Part shown: positions 23,774 to 34,782 of the stretch, in pieces
How the letters are laid out: every line of letters starts with the position of its first letter
Position numbering within the stretch: position 1 is the stretch's first letter
Assembly (NCBI GenBank): GCA_030549205.1
Contig: JAUKTV010000011.1
Location: 620,001 to 684,000 of the forward strand
From: Apiosordaria backusii
Taxonomy: Eukaryota > Ascomycota > Sordariomycetes > Sordariales > Lasiosphaeriaceae
Length of the DNA stretch: 64,000 nucleotides
Direction of reading: 5' to 3'
The notes under the pieces: model-generated
What the model saw: only the letters and a program-made list of their open reading frames with translations
Database searches by the model: none
What the model was told of the DNA's origin: nothing
Translations under genes and position numbers: made by a program

Positions 23774-24494
23774 CCCGTTAATACATCTTGACGTCCCCCA
23801 TTGAAGACATGCAAGCAATACCAACCAGCACAGAACACCGCGAGAGGCTCCTTTTATTTCCATTTAACGCACTAAATAAACTCTCTGACGGTTCTCAAGC
23901 TTCAATCTCTTTTCCAATCAGCGCCAACCATATTATTCCGTCGGCGGCAGCAACAAGTTCAAGCAAGCAAACAGCCAAAAAAGACAGAACGAAGCCATGG
24001 GAGTAGTGTAGCTACAAAATGCTAGAGCAAACGTAGACAAAATGAGCCTAGCCAACCCGTGACCAAAATGAAAAACAGACTCAAAAAAAATTCTTTCTGT
24101 TCCGTTACAAGGCAGCACAGAGATCGCTCTCTTCTTCTAAGCCTGTAACTCGTAGTAATAGCTGTGTGCATGTTGCGTTTATCTGCCCACAGCAGAAGCT
24201 GGCGCTCGAGACAACGCCGCCGTGAAAAGGTACCAATGTATACCAGATCAGATAGATAATGATGAAGAACAACAAACGAGAAACAGAGTGGCAGATAACC
24301 AGAAGCCAAAAAACAAACAAACAATAAAACAAAAAACAGCTCTGGGTGTCTGGTAACGACAGGTATGTATATCCCAATCAACTTCAAACAGGTATTCCCC
24401 CCAAACACCGGACGAAGACTCCGAAAATAAAAACAGTGATACACACATGAGGGGAGTTCTGGTTCCATAATTGGCAATCAACCTCCCATTCAAC

Positions 24495-26180
24495 TCATCT
24501 ATGCTGTGATGAGCGAGGGTCTGCAGCTGGCGAAGCACTATTCGACGTTCCATCACCACCAATAAACTGGGAGTCGTCTAGCAGAAGTCGGCCGATATTA
24601 ATCCCGGAACCAGTCTCGTTGTTCATATCGAAAACATCAGTGAGCCCAGGCAAGGATTCGGTCGATTCGTAGTAGGTCGAGGTCGTCGTCCATCGTGTCA
24701 TCTCCTCTCTAGACCCAGACCGGTTCAGCGGTGGCTCCAATGGAATCGCAGTAGCAGCGGCCAGTGACTTCTCGATAGTTGTGTTGACGGATGGCTCCAA
24801 CAGGTTGTTCCTGCGGCTAGCGTCCCCAATCTGAAGGGTTCCCTTTTCGATATGATTGTAGACATCTGGGTACTTGTTCCTTACTCGGTCACGGAGATCT
24901 GTTGGTTTCCGGCTTGACAGATTGTACTTTGGGTCCCGTTGAATCTTGGTCCACGATGGACCGTACTGTTCAAGGCCATGAAGAATCTGCTTGTCGTCCT
25001 CATCGGTAAACGGCCGTCGCTCTCGGCGATGCGATTTCTTGAAAGGGCCACAAATTCCAAGCTCGGCGAGATCCTCCATATTCTTCCGGTGAGCTCTACT
25101 CTTCTTTACTTTGGAGTCTGGTTGGGCCGATGATGAGTTCCGGTCCGCTTCGGCAGCCACGACTCCCGGTAGTTCATCACTTAGTATATCTTCGAGGAGT
25201 AAACCATTCTTAGGTCTCGAGTTGTCACTTTGCTGAACTGGCTCAGGTGATGGGATCTGGGCTTTCCCCCTTTTGGGACGTTTTTTGGCCAACTTCCCTC
25301 GCAACTCGTCGGGACAGCATGTTCTGAACCGGTCTTTGAGATCTCCCGCGGACCGGCCGTTGAATGTGAAATCTGGATCCTCTAAGATATTTGTCCACTT
25401 TCCAACACCGTGTTTGCTCACCCCGAGCAGAAGAATATTCGTCTCTTCATCCGTCCACTTTTTCCTCGGTCTTTTCGCCTGCCTCTTGGCCCTCAGCTCG
25501 ATGCTCTTGTCTATTTCCAGTGTGATGTGCGGTTGTTGATGTGACAATGGTGGCTGTGGGGGCTGAGGGCGATGTTGCTGAAGGTGCAAAGGAAGAGATA
25601 GACCCAAGTTCGATGGTTCGCCATCGTGATAGGGATTGGAGGTGATGGGTGGGAAAACAGCAGCGTTGGGTGGAGGCTGGTGAAGGCCGGCAATGATGGG
25701 TGGTACCACTCCTCGCTGGACGAGCTGTGTCGATTTTTGCTTTTTCAGGGGTTGAGGTAACTGAACGAAGTCATCCTTGGCTGTAAGTGCACGGTGTCTC
25801 TTCTTGTTGGAGCCGTCATCCTGAGCTTCTTGTACTTCATCGACGATCCTGCGTAGCGAAAAGGGCGAAGGAGCGGCCGGTTCTGGTTCGCCAAGCAAGA
25901 GGTGGAGAGGGCGAGGTGTTGCTGTCAGTTGATTCGGGTCTTCGGTCAACGAGCCGATGCCTGGAAGTTGTGTGTTGTTGCTAACGGTCGAGATGGGTGG
26001 TATTTGGTTGGGGCCATTTCGATCACCTCCTCTCTGGCTGATATCAGGTTCGAGCGGGGGCAACGAGAGCGACTGTGACTGTTGGGCCGAGACGTCCAAG
26101 GGCAAGCTCTGAATCGGAGGAAGGTCGGGGGTTTGTGAGTTATTGAGGAGGTGTATTAACCTTGGCTCGATCGTGGCCAT
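24495..26180 (-). CDS. Telobox-type double Myb DNA-binding protein (Teb1/Tay1-like)
   Basis: A single exon of 561 residues. The N-terminal 230 residues are low complexity (Pro, Gln, Ser). Myb repeat 1 lies at about residues 235-300: KKWTDEETNILLLGVSKHG, ending DLKDRFRTCCPDELR, which matches the telobox helix-3 pattern. Myb repeat 2 lies at about 378-440: RRPFTDEDDKQILHGLEQYG, ending DLRDRVRNKYPDVY. Two tandem telobox-style Mybs in one protein are the layout of S. pombe Teb1 and Yarrowia Tay1, which bind TTAGGG-type DNA at telomeres or at promoters (known). Target here is inferred. It lies 950 bp upstream of rps4, whose promoter holds candidate sites. The C-terminus is Ser/Thr-rich. It is not Taz1-like, as no dimerisation domain is seen. 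Confidence 0.82.
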   Translation of the reverse strand: MATIEPRLIHLLNNSQTPDLPPIQSLPLDVSAQQSQSLSLPPLEPDISQRGGDRNGPNQIPPISTVSNNTQLPGIGSLTEDPNQLTATPRPLHLLLGEPEPAAPSPFSLRRIVDEVQEAQDDGSNKKRHRALTAKDDFVQLPQPLKKQKSTQLVQRGVVPPIIAGLHQPPPNAAVFPPITSNPYHDGEPSNLGLSLPLHLQQHRPQPPQPPLSHQQPHITLEIDKSIELRAKRQAKRPRKKWTDEETNILLLGVSKHGVGKWTNILEDPDFTFNGRSAGDLKDRFRTCCPDELRGKLAKKRPKRGKAQIPSPEPVQQSDNSRPKNGLLLEDILSDELPGVVAAEADRNSSSAQPDSKVKKSRAHRKNMEDLAELGICGPFKKSHRRERRPFTDEDDKQILHGLEQYGPSWTKIQRDPKYNLSSRKPTDLRDRVRNKYPDVYNHIEKGTLQIGDASRRNNLLEPSVNTTIEKSLAAATAIPLEPPLNRSGSREEMTRWTTTSTYYESTESLPGLTDVFDMNNETGSGINIGRLLLDDSQFIGGDGTSNSASPAADPRSSQHR

Positions 26181-28205
26181 CGTGAAGTAATGACCTCGTA
26201 GAAGAGGGCATTGGGAAATTTGGAAGAGGGCAAGGCGGGCTCAGGAAACGAAGAGGTGGTCGAGAAGATATGTCGCGAGCAAAGATGACGCGGACGGCGA
26301 GATCGACGATGGATCCCAGAGTGATGTATGGTATGTACGAGGTGAAACCATGGCAGGGCTTTGAGCGAGTGAGAAGCTGCGAAACTGAAAATCGAGATTG
26401 TATTGTTGCAGCGTGCAGCGTGCAGGAAAAAGAAAGACAAGCTGGAAACCTCGTTGGCGGCGCCTGGCCCCTTGGTTTTGGAGGTGATGGAAGCAAGTTG
26501 CGATCTTGACCACGCGCAAAGTTGAGACATTCAACCTGCAGCTCTGGTTAGCTTTTGGTTGCGGGTACCTCTGCACCGCTCAGCTCGGCGCGCCGTTCTT
26601 GGCACCTTCAGCCCGCCAGAGTGGGTGGGCGCCTTCTAGCACGTAGCACTAAAATAGCGCCCGACGCCTTCAATGACAACGGGTCTGCCTCTGCCCGCGA
26701 AATCTAGAATTCCAGAACGCGTGGAGTTGGGTGTCTCAGCACGCATGGAAGCCTATCAACAGCACGGAAGCTCGCAGTCGAAAGCTGAAAGACTTCCCAG
26801 AGATCCAATATTCCCATCACAGGAACGCGGGGGAGGGCAGCTTGCCGATGTGGGTGGCTGATAGCACAGACAGTTGGGACAGTTGGGACAATGGGGTGAC
26901 AAAAGTATCACCTTAGCAGTCAACATCAATCAACCTTGGAAACACATTTAACGCAGAGGGCCGATCACCACCCGCCACACCAGCCCGTGTCTCTCCCACG
27001 TGATATTTTTGTCTTCTTTTTTCCCAAACCGGTACTCGTCGAGCTCCAGTTTTTACTGACCGACAGTTCATTCAGCTAGAGGGCCACCAGCCAACCTTCT
27101 TTTCGACCGGTTACCACTCCCCTGGGTTTCCGGAGCAAGTAAATGAAACTGAACCAACCACCCCATCCCCAATGAAACCCCCCCCTTTTTTTTCTTGCTT
27201 TTGTGATGTGACCAACCTATCACCAACATCCAATCCAATCGAGTGCCCTTCCAGCTCCTGCATTCCAAATCACACACACACACATTTGAACCAGACTAAA
27301 TGATTACAAAGCCATCTCGAAGCATACATATCCCAGCTCCCAAGAAATCGGAGAAACGAGTCCCAAGCCACCCATCACACATCAACCGATTCAACCGAGC
27401 CGATTTCCGTCGGTGTACACCTCATAGCTAACGCCACCATCGTTGTTGTGAGACCCACGTTGCCTGTCCGGCTTCAGTTCCCTTTCTTGGAACCAAAAGA
27501 AAAAGCAGAAAAATTTGGATGTGTTACACAACAGTCGGACACCAACATACCTGGAGATCATGACGATATCATTGGCTGGAAGAAGCCGGTTTTCTTTCCC
27601 TGTCTTTCAGTTTGTTCACCGAACCGGAGGCGTACAGCATGAAACTGTCTGTTGGTGATTTGTGATCAAATAAACATAGCAGGTGACAATTTGATGATCA
27701 TGATTATGGACGAGAATGTCGTTACATAATACACTTACAGAAAAAACAGAGACATGCATAAATTATTCCCTCAAAGGCCTCGTTAAAACTATCTATTTGA
27801 CGCCTGATTTTAGCTGCCCGTATATTGGTGTCTTTGAGGTGTATGGACCATAGCGTTACACACCGACCTGGCAAGTCGCAACGTATCCATTGAGAAGGCA
27901 GAATTAGGAGTCCTCTTACCTATGTACAAACAATCACATTAACCTTGACTTGTTCAAACTAACGTATCTGTTTTTCTCAGTCTACTTCAAAACCCGTAGA
28001 AACAATTACAGACATGATACAAACTAATGAACAACAACCACAATCACAATCCATTCAAAATAACTATTCTACCCCCTTTCCACCCCCTAGAAGTATGAGA
28101 ACATCCAACTCACACAAATACAATCTTCAAAAAACAAAAACATTATATTCATGCAAGCTGTCTCAACAAAAGAAATCCTCCCCCCTTCAAATCCCACACA
28201 ACCCT
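26181..28205. other. intergenic, Myb promoter and chitinase 3' flank
   Basis: No supported gene. Small unsupported frames only. A CA-dinucleotide run lies at about 27273-27284. The A/C-rich stretch 28000-28200 is an extension of the antisense open frame of the chitinase and is not regarded as coding. Confidence 0.5.
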
Positions 28206-31200
28206 TTAAAAGGCCAAAACAAGAGCAGCAGCCAAAACACCTCCCAAAACAACCCCATTCCTCCCCGCGCCGGCAGTCACAGGCTGAGTAGCCGAGGCGC
28301 TGGGCTTGACATACCCACTGCTGTACGCAAACCCACCCGAAGGGGTAGGCTTGACAACCGGGCCCTCACCACCATCCTGCACCTTGGAGGTGGCAGTATA
28401 GTCAGGCTTAGGAACAGTGATGATGGTAGTCAACTGCTGGAAGATCGTCGTGGTAGAGGTCGAGTCCTCCTCCTCGGGGACATCAGTAACGCCCTTGATC
28501 ACTGGCTTGGAGGAGGTCTCAACACCAGGAACGCCCGGGACATTAGGGACAGGGGTGGAGGTGGCTTCAACCTCAGAGATGGGGCAGACGGTCGTGCCGA
28601 TGGGGATGACGACAGTGGTTGTGCTACCGGCTGGGCAGTTGGTCACTGTGGGGGCGCAGGAAGTAAGAGTGAGGGTCTTGGTCGAGTAGATAGTCGAGGT
28701 GGTGTAGCCGGCTGGGAGGGAGGAGGTCACAACCGGGGCGTCGGTGGTGGTGACGGGGCAGACGGTGGTGCCAATCGCGATGGTCTTGGTCACGACGCGA
28801 CCGGGGCAGTTGGTGACGGAGGGCTCACACGAGGTGACGGTGAAGGTGGTGGTGCTGTAGATAGTAGAGGTAGTGAAGCTCTGCGAGGCGGTGATGGTGG
28901 GGACGTCGGTGGATGTCTCGCCAGGAATGACGGTGTCCGTCTCGCTGGGGATGGCAGTCTCAGTCTCGCTAGCGGTAGCGGTCTCGGTCTCGCTGGCAGT
29001 GGCAGTCTCTGTCTCGCTGGCAGTGGCAGTCTCTGTCTCGCTAGCAGTGGCAGTCTCGGTCTCGCTGGCAATGACAGTAGCGCTTCCGCTAGTGGTGAAA
29101 GTCTCGGTCTCACTGGCAGTAACGGTCTCGGTCTCGCTAGCTGTGACGACCTCAGTTTCGCTGGCAGTAGCCGTCTCGGTGGCGCTAGCAGTCTCGGTAG
29201 TCTCATCATCCTCGCAGTAGCTCTCGGTCTCGCTGGCAGTCTCGCTAGCAGTAGCAGTCTCAGTCTCGCTGGCGGTAAGCGTAGCGCTGGCGGTGATGGT
29301 CTTGGTTTCGCTGACAGTGGCGGACTCGGTAACGGACCCAGTAACAGACTCGGTGGCAGACTCGGTGGCAGTTTCAGTGGCAGTCTCAGTGACGGTCTCG
29401 GTCTCGCTAGCGGTCTCGCTGGCAGTTTCAGTGGCAGTGGCCGTCTCGCTGGTGGTGGTCTCATCGTCCTCGCAGTAGCTCTCGGTCTCGCTAGCAGTTT
29501 CGGTGGCAGTGGCAGTCTCGGTAAGAGTGGCACTGGCTGTGATGGTCTCGGTCTCGCTGGCAGTGGCAGACTCAGTGGCAGTGACGGTCTCGGTCTCGCT
29601 AGCGGTCTCGCTAGCGGTCTCGCTGACAGTGGCGGTCTCGGTCACAGTGGCAGACTCGGTGGCAGACTCAGTAGCAGACTCAGTAGCAGACTCAGTAGCA
29701 GACTCGGTGGCAGACTCAGTAGCAGACTCGGTAGCAGTGACAGTCTCAGTAGCAGACTCAGTAGCAGTGACAGTTTCGGTCTCACTGACAGTCTCGCTGG
29801 CAGTGGCGGTCTCGGTCTCGCTCACAACCTCGGTGGTGGTGAGAGTCTCGGTCTCACTAACAGTCTCGCTGGCAGTCTCGCTGGCAGTGGCAGTCTCGGT
29901 AGTGGTGCAGGACTCGGTCTCGGAGGCAGTTTCACTGGCCGTAACAGTCTCGGTCTCGCTGGCGGTGATGGTCTCGGTCTCGCTGACAGTAGCGGACTCA
30001 GTGGCGGACTCGGTGGCAGACTCGGTAGAAGAGACGGTGCTGGACTCAGTGGTGCTGATCTCGGTAGAGGAAATGGTAGTGCTGACAGTAGTGCTCTCAA
30101 CAGTCGTGGCCGAGATAGTGGTGCTGGTGCTGGTTGGCTGCGGGAACCCAAGCTTAATGCACACCTTGGGCCATGCAGTAGTGCCAAGCAATGCGCAGTT
30201 CAGACCTGGGTTGAGCATATAGAGGTCATTGAGATCAATACCAGCACGCGAAGCAATTTGCCAACAGTTGTCGCCGGACACGATGACATGTTCGCGGACA
30301 CAAACAGTAGGCTTGGGAGTCGGGGGTGTGACTGGGTTAGGGGTGTAACCACCCAAAAGACTGCGAGCATACTGATAGTAGTTCAAGCCAGCCGGGGTGG
30401 AGCCTGGAACGATGTTGCCCGCACCGAAGGTGGCATCGTAGATCATCACACCACCGAATGCCGCCTTGTTCTTGTGGTTGTTGATCACAGTCTTAAGTTG
30501 CTGAGGCGTGAGGTAGCCATTATTGGCACCCCGAGCAGCCTCGGGACTTCCAGGCAATCCGATAAAGATCTTTGCATCCTTGCTAGCGGTGCCTTGGAGA
30601 TGCTGAACCCAAGCATCGAAGTTATTGTTGGTGACACCATGGCATTGTGCATTGTTGTAAAACTGGACGAAAAGGGCGTCGAACTTGCTGTCCTTGATGA
30701 TATGCTTCATCTTGAACCAGGGGTCATTCAGAGGGCATTCAGGAGCGGCGGTGATCAGAAATTTCCCGGTGGTAGATGGCAACTCGATGAACTGGCGCAG
30801 GCGTCCAATCATGGCAATGTAGCCCTTCGACTCGATTTGACCTTCATGTATTTGGTTAGCAAATGTAAGTATTGCCCTGAACACAAGGATGACTTACTGT
30901 AATTCTTTTCAAGGTCGAAGTCAAACCCGTCGAAGACAAAGTGCTCCTCTCCTTCTTCGGCATTGAGGTAGTAATCGTCAAAAGGTCTCGGCGTGGTGGA
31001 TGAGGGGCTATAGGGACCGAAGGCTTGCCACATGAACGCGGCAAAGCGACGTCCTTCAGCTTCATTGGTGAGGTCATAGTTTGCACTCTCACTCCATTCT
31101 CCACCAATGGAGATGAGAACCTTCTTGCCCTTCTTTTGGCAGTATCTGATATCGGCAGCGATCTTCCCGCAGTCACTTTGGATATTGGTGTTGATGCCGT

Positions 31201-31438
31201 TGTTCTTGTAGTACACTCCGTCGCAGTGACTACCAAAATTTGTACCAGGCCACATAGCACCTGAAGGGTCTTGACTAGGGGATCTGTTGATGAAGCCAAC
31301 TGTGACATAGTCGAACCCGGGAGCATCGCAGTAAGTGGCAAGTCTTGCGCCGGCCGTTTGGCCCCAGTAGACGTTGACATCGGCGGCCAAAGCCGGAACC
31401 GCAGCCATGGCGGCAACGGCGAGAGTCTTGATGAACAT
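28206..31438 (-). CDS. GPI-anchored GH18 chitinase with LysM and giant Ser/Thr/Glu repeat
   Basis: Exons 31438-30898 and 30841-28206 (56-nt intron, GTAAGT donor, GCTAACC branch, phase 1) give about 1,058 residues. It hydrolyses beta-1,4-linked chitin in the wall. Order: signal peptide MFIKTLAVAAMAAVPALA; class III GH18 barrel with catalytic DGFDFDLE at about residues 170-177 and VYWGQ at the N-terminus; one LysM-like module at about 360-415 (HVIVSGDNCWQIASRAG, LNPGLNC); about 380 residues of ETETVTASE-like repeats; two cysteine modules (TSC..P..TNCP...GTTVCP); and a C-terminal hydrophobic GPI signal (GRNGVVLGGVLAAALVLAF). The acid Glu is present, so it should be active. The repeat is presumably O-glycosylated. 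The repeat is mirrored by an open antisense frame, judged an artefact. Confidence 0.93.
28930..30060 (-). repeat. Coding minisatellite of the chitinase
   Basis: About 1.1 kb of irregular repeats built from gtctcggtctcgctggcagt-like words (plus-strand sense). Two longer sub-repeats, near 29205-29245 and 29455-29500, encode the motif ETESYCEDDETT. Expansion and contraction between strains is expected. Confidence 0.9.
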
Positions 31439-34400
31439 TATGGAGGTTGGGGGATTATTAATAACACGGTGTATGCGTGTAAACAAAAAGAGTGTCTGGT
31501 CAACAATGACCGTAGGAGTAAGGAGTGGATGGTGCTGTGATAGCACAACGAAAGGACGCAAACAAGATGTTTGCACGGCTGAAAGAGCACGCCGCCGTCT
31601 GGTATTGACTTGGAGAGGACCAAGAGACGTAAAGGCGAGGTTCTTCGCCCAAAAGCGGGCGGCGCGCCCTTTTTGATACCTCCTGTGTCCCAACTCGGCA
31701 TGGCTCCAGGATCGTGGGATTCCTTCCGCATCAATCTTCCATCAACGCTCGGCTCAGATCTAGCGCTCGGCCAGTCGTCCGGGTCGGTCTCCGCAAGAGC
31801 GAGAACGGGGACAAGGAATAGTGTGTGGGTGGGAAATGAGCACATGCATGACGACCTCACCCCGATCCCAGGCGCGCGCTGTCAGAGATACATCGTGGTC
31901 GTCCACACTCGGTATGGTGATACGGCGAGGCCATGACCTCTGGGAATCTATTCATCATTCTTGATGAAGATGGAGAGGATGGTTATCCTGACTGGTCTGA
32001 TCAGTATCATTCAAGATGCACCCTTCATCCTGGACTTTTCTCAAACGAATATCGTACCTGACGCTCCACGATGCGGGATATCGTGTACCTGCAGGTCCCG
32101 TATGAATGGAACACCAGGCTCGACCTCTCAGTGGCAGGTTCTTGCTTGTTCGATTTCAACAATGTGCAGTGCCCCAAAGCAGAAGGAGCCCCTGCCAAGA
32201 TGATGTTGGGTTCTGCATGCATGCGGGGGCGCCAGCATTTGAGAGCACGCCATGCCAAAAGGAGATGTAATTCCTTGGGCTTGCTGCTGCGAGGACCTTG
32301 TGCTCCTTACCGGGCTGACTCAAGTCGCTAGCGCCGGGGTGAAGAATTGGTACGGAGTTTTGAGCGACATTCCTCCATGGACCCTCGTTGGCTGCTGAGC
32401 AGTCGACGATTCGGGAATAATTTGTGAGATTGAAGGATGCGAAAATTCTCTCCACCCACAAAGCCAAGTTGCTGCACCTGCATGTCAAGAGATCTGGCGA
32501 TGTTCACAACAGTTGGTTTTGATATTGAAGACGTCTTGAGACCTTGTCGTCTGTGTACAATCATTTCCTCTTCGGGCGGGTTTCGGGGCTCTTTAGGTGA
32601 GGCTCTGCGCTGATCGCCCCGACCAGCCTTGCACGTGGATTCCACCATCGTGAGAACCGAGGAGCCTAACATGGCTTGGCAAGCACAGACCGGATCCTTT
32701 TTCAACATCATCTCAACTCACCAGGCCGACGATGTTTGTCAAACATTAAAACGGCCATCAGTCTGTAGCATCGACTTTTCAACATCGAATTTTGGAAGTC
32801 TGGCGATGAATGGGGGAAGAGCGAATTCGATGTCAGATACCCGACTTCAACGTTGGTCGCTTCTTCAGCTCCAGCGTTTTTGTGGGACCAGACGGATAGC
32901 GCGTCCGGTGCAGCCGCCCAATCCTTGCAGCCACTCACCACCACCCGCCCTGGAGCCTGGAGGCGTGAGCGCCCCTGCATCCCCTTCACCCTCCATCGTG
33001 TCATTTTGGCCCTGTCGTCAGACTTCACGTTGCACAGCTTTCATAATAAACCGCAATTAAGGCTGTCATCGGCAACGTCGTTAACCCGCCAAGCGAGGCT
33101 CTTCTGTCTGCCACCCTCTTCAATGACATCCCACAAAGGAATGCTCTGAAAATAGCCTCTTCCTCCCCGGGTAAACCGGTACCGTAGCACGCTGAAATTT
33201 CCGGGTTCGGTCCGCAATAAAGTCTTGACACCATCTTTTGACAGCTAGCCAATAAACAGCTGGTGCACCAATCACCACTGTTGCCAATCCAGAGGTGATT
33301 TAAAGACACATGGCCCCGACATATCAAGCACTTGACAAAACGGACGAACGCGGAGATGTTTTTTCAGGTCAAGGACACGGAATTCTGGAGTGCCTTGGTC
33401 CTCCGTCCGAGCACGGCGAGACTGAGGCCTCGCTGCCTGGCTGCCTAACCAAGCGAAAGTTATGGTGGATCATGAACCGATAAGGGGTGCTGGAACAACG
33501 GGACGGCCTGCCGGGCTGGTGAATGTTTTGCCACTGAACTCCAGTCTGACAAACATGGAGCTCCCAGATTTAAGACCTTCACAAGGAGAACATCGAGGAC
33601 ATCTTGATTCCAGTGGGCATTTAGTCTTTGGGAAATAGGAAGCATCTTCCACGGATACTGCCTAAGGTAGCTGGTTTGGACCATCTTCTCAAAGGCTCTC
33701 CGACACGACGACGACACGCTCCAGGTGCACAAGAACCTTGCAGGGCCTTCGCGTCTGCTGTCCCCTGAGTTCTGCCCTTGGCGCCCGCGTTTGGCATTTT
33801 CTTGGGCCAGTCGCGTTCATCCAGGACAATAGGTTGCTTGACGGTGAGAGCCTGGAGGTCGTTTGGACATTCGGCTGTCACGTTCCCTCATAACGATGAT
33901 ATGTCGGTGATGGCATGAAAAATTGTGGCCCTAAAACAAGGGGACACCATGACTCGAGGTCTATAATCTGTCTGATGTTTTCGGTCTGCAGTCTGTCCGT
34001 GAAAGGTCCTCGAAATTGATAATGACTTGCCCGATCAGTTGGCATGCCCAGTGTGTATTAGGCGGACCTTATAGATCAACCTTGGGCGCTGGGCCTGTTC
34101 TAAAGTATGGTGAGTACGCCTGCGGCTTGCTTTGTGACATCTTGTGACAAGGCGAGTCATCAGATGCTCTCTGAGGTTGTTCGGTCGATTGTCGATGTTC
34201 CTGAATTTGACATGGGCCAGTCACGCACATAAAGAAGCAAGCACCTCTGAAGATCTCACATGCTGTTGATGAGCTTTGTAAGGGCGCCCCCTTCATGTTC
34301 AAAGATGTTTTCCATAGAAAGGTTGGTCATGATCGACCGGGTGCAGGCGAACTCGAAGTCTCAGAGATATCGGCTTCAAGATGACCCCCGTGTCTTCGTT

Positions 34401-34671
34401 TAGAAGGTTGAATGGGGATCAACGAGTCCTCTCACCTGACCCGCCGAGAAAGGCCAAGGGCTCGCTCGAGAAGCTCGGACGAGATTTGAAGCTTGGGCGA
34501 CATCATCGAGTGAGGTGCTTGGGCCAACATCGACCTTCCTGCCACGATCCACCACCACCACCGCCCTTGATAAGAGCAAGGTCGACAGCTCCTTCCAACA
34601 ACAAATCAATCACCACAGCGTTTGGTCAAGTGGTCTGGTGCCTGCTCTGCAAGCACCACCACTTCGGTTCG

Positions 34672-34696
34672 AAACACTGCAGGTTCAACTCCTGCA
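34672..34696 (+). other. Hairpin with T-arm-like loop
   Basis: A 9-bp perfect stem CACTGCAGG/CCTGCAGTG closes the 7-nt loop TTCAACT, so the T-loop and B-box words of a tRNA are present. An upstream A-box-like TTGGTCAAGTGG lies at about 34622-34633, but no matching acceptor strand was found. It is best described as a tRNA-like relic or chance. Confidence 0.35.
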
Positions 34697-34708
34697 GTGG
34701 GCGCTCTC

Positions 34709-34782
34709 TGCAGTAACAATCGATGTCCTGGTTGCTCTGACTCCTGCAGTAACAATCGATGTCCTGGTTGCTCTGACTCCTA
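34709..34782. repeat. 36-bp tandem duplication
   Basis: Two exact head-to-tail copies of a unit beginning gcagtaacaatcgatgtcct and ending gctctgactcct, directly after the hairpin. Confidence 0.9.

Larger units (their letters stand above)
23544..24494. other. intergenic, rps4 promoter and Myb gene 3' UTR
   Basis: Both neighbours are on the minus strand, so this holds the rps4 promoter with two telobox words and the 3' flank of the Myb gene, which is rich in A-runs. No further gene is supported. Confidence 0.55.

Noticed and set aside
28014..30902. 962-codon plus-strand open frame rich in Gly, Ser, Leu and Ala
   Set aside because: It is antisense to the chitinase repeat. The openness is explained by the repeat's codon pattern, and there is no domain, while the minus strand has a signal peptide, GH18 and LysM motifs and a GPI tail.
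34613..34710. Functional tRNA at the T-arm-like hairpin
   Set aside because: No acceptor 5' strand pairs with the bases after the T-arm and no consistent anticodon arm could be drawn, so it is listed only as a tRNA-like hairpin.
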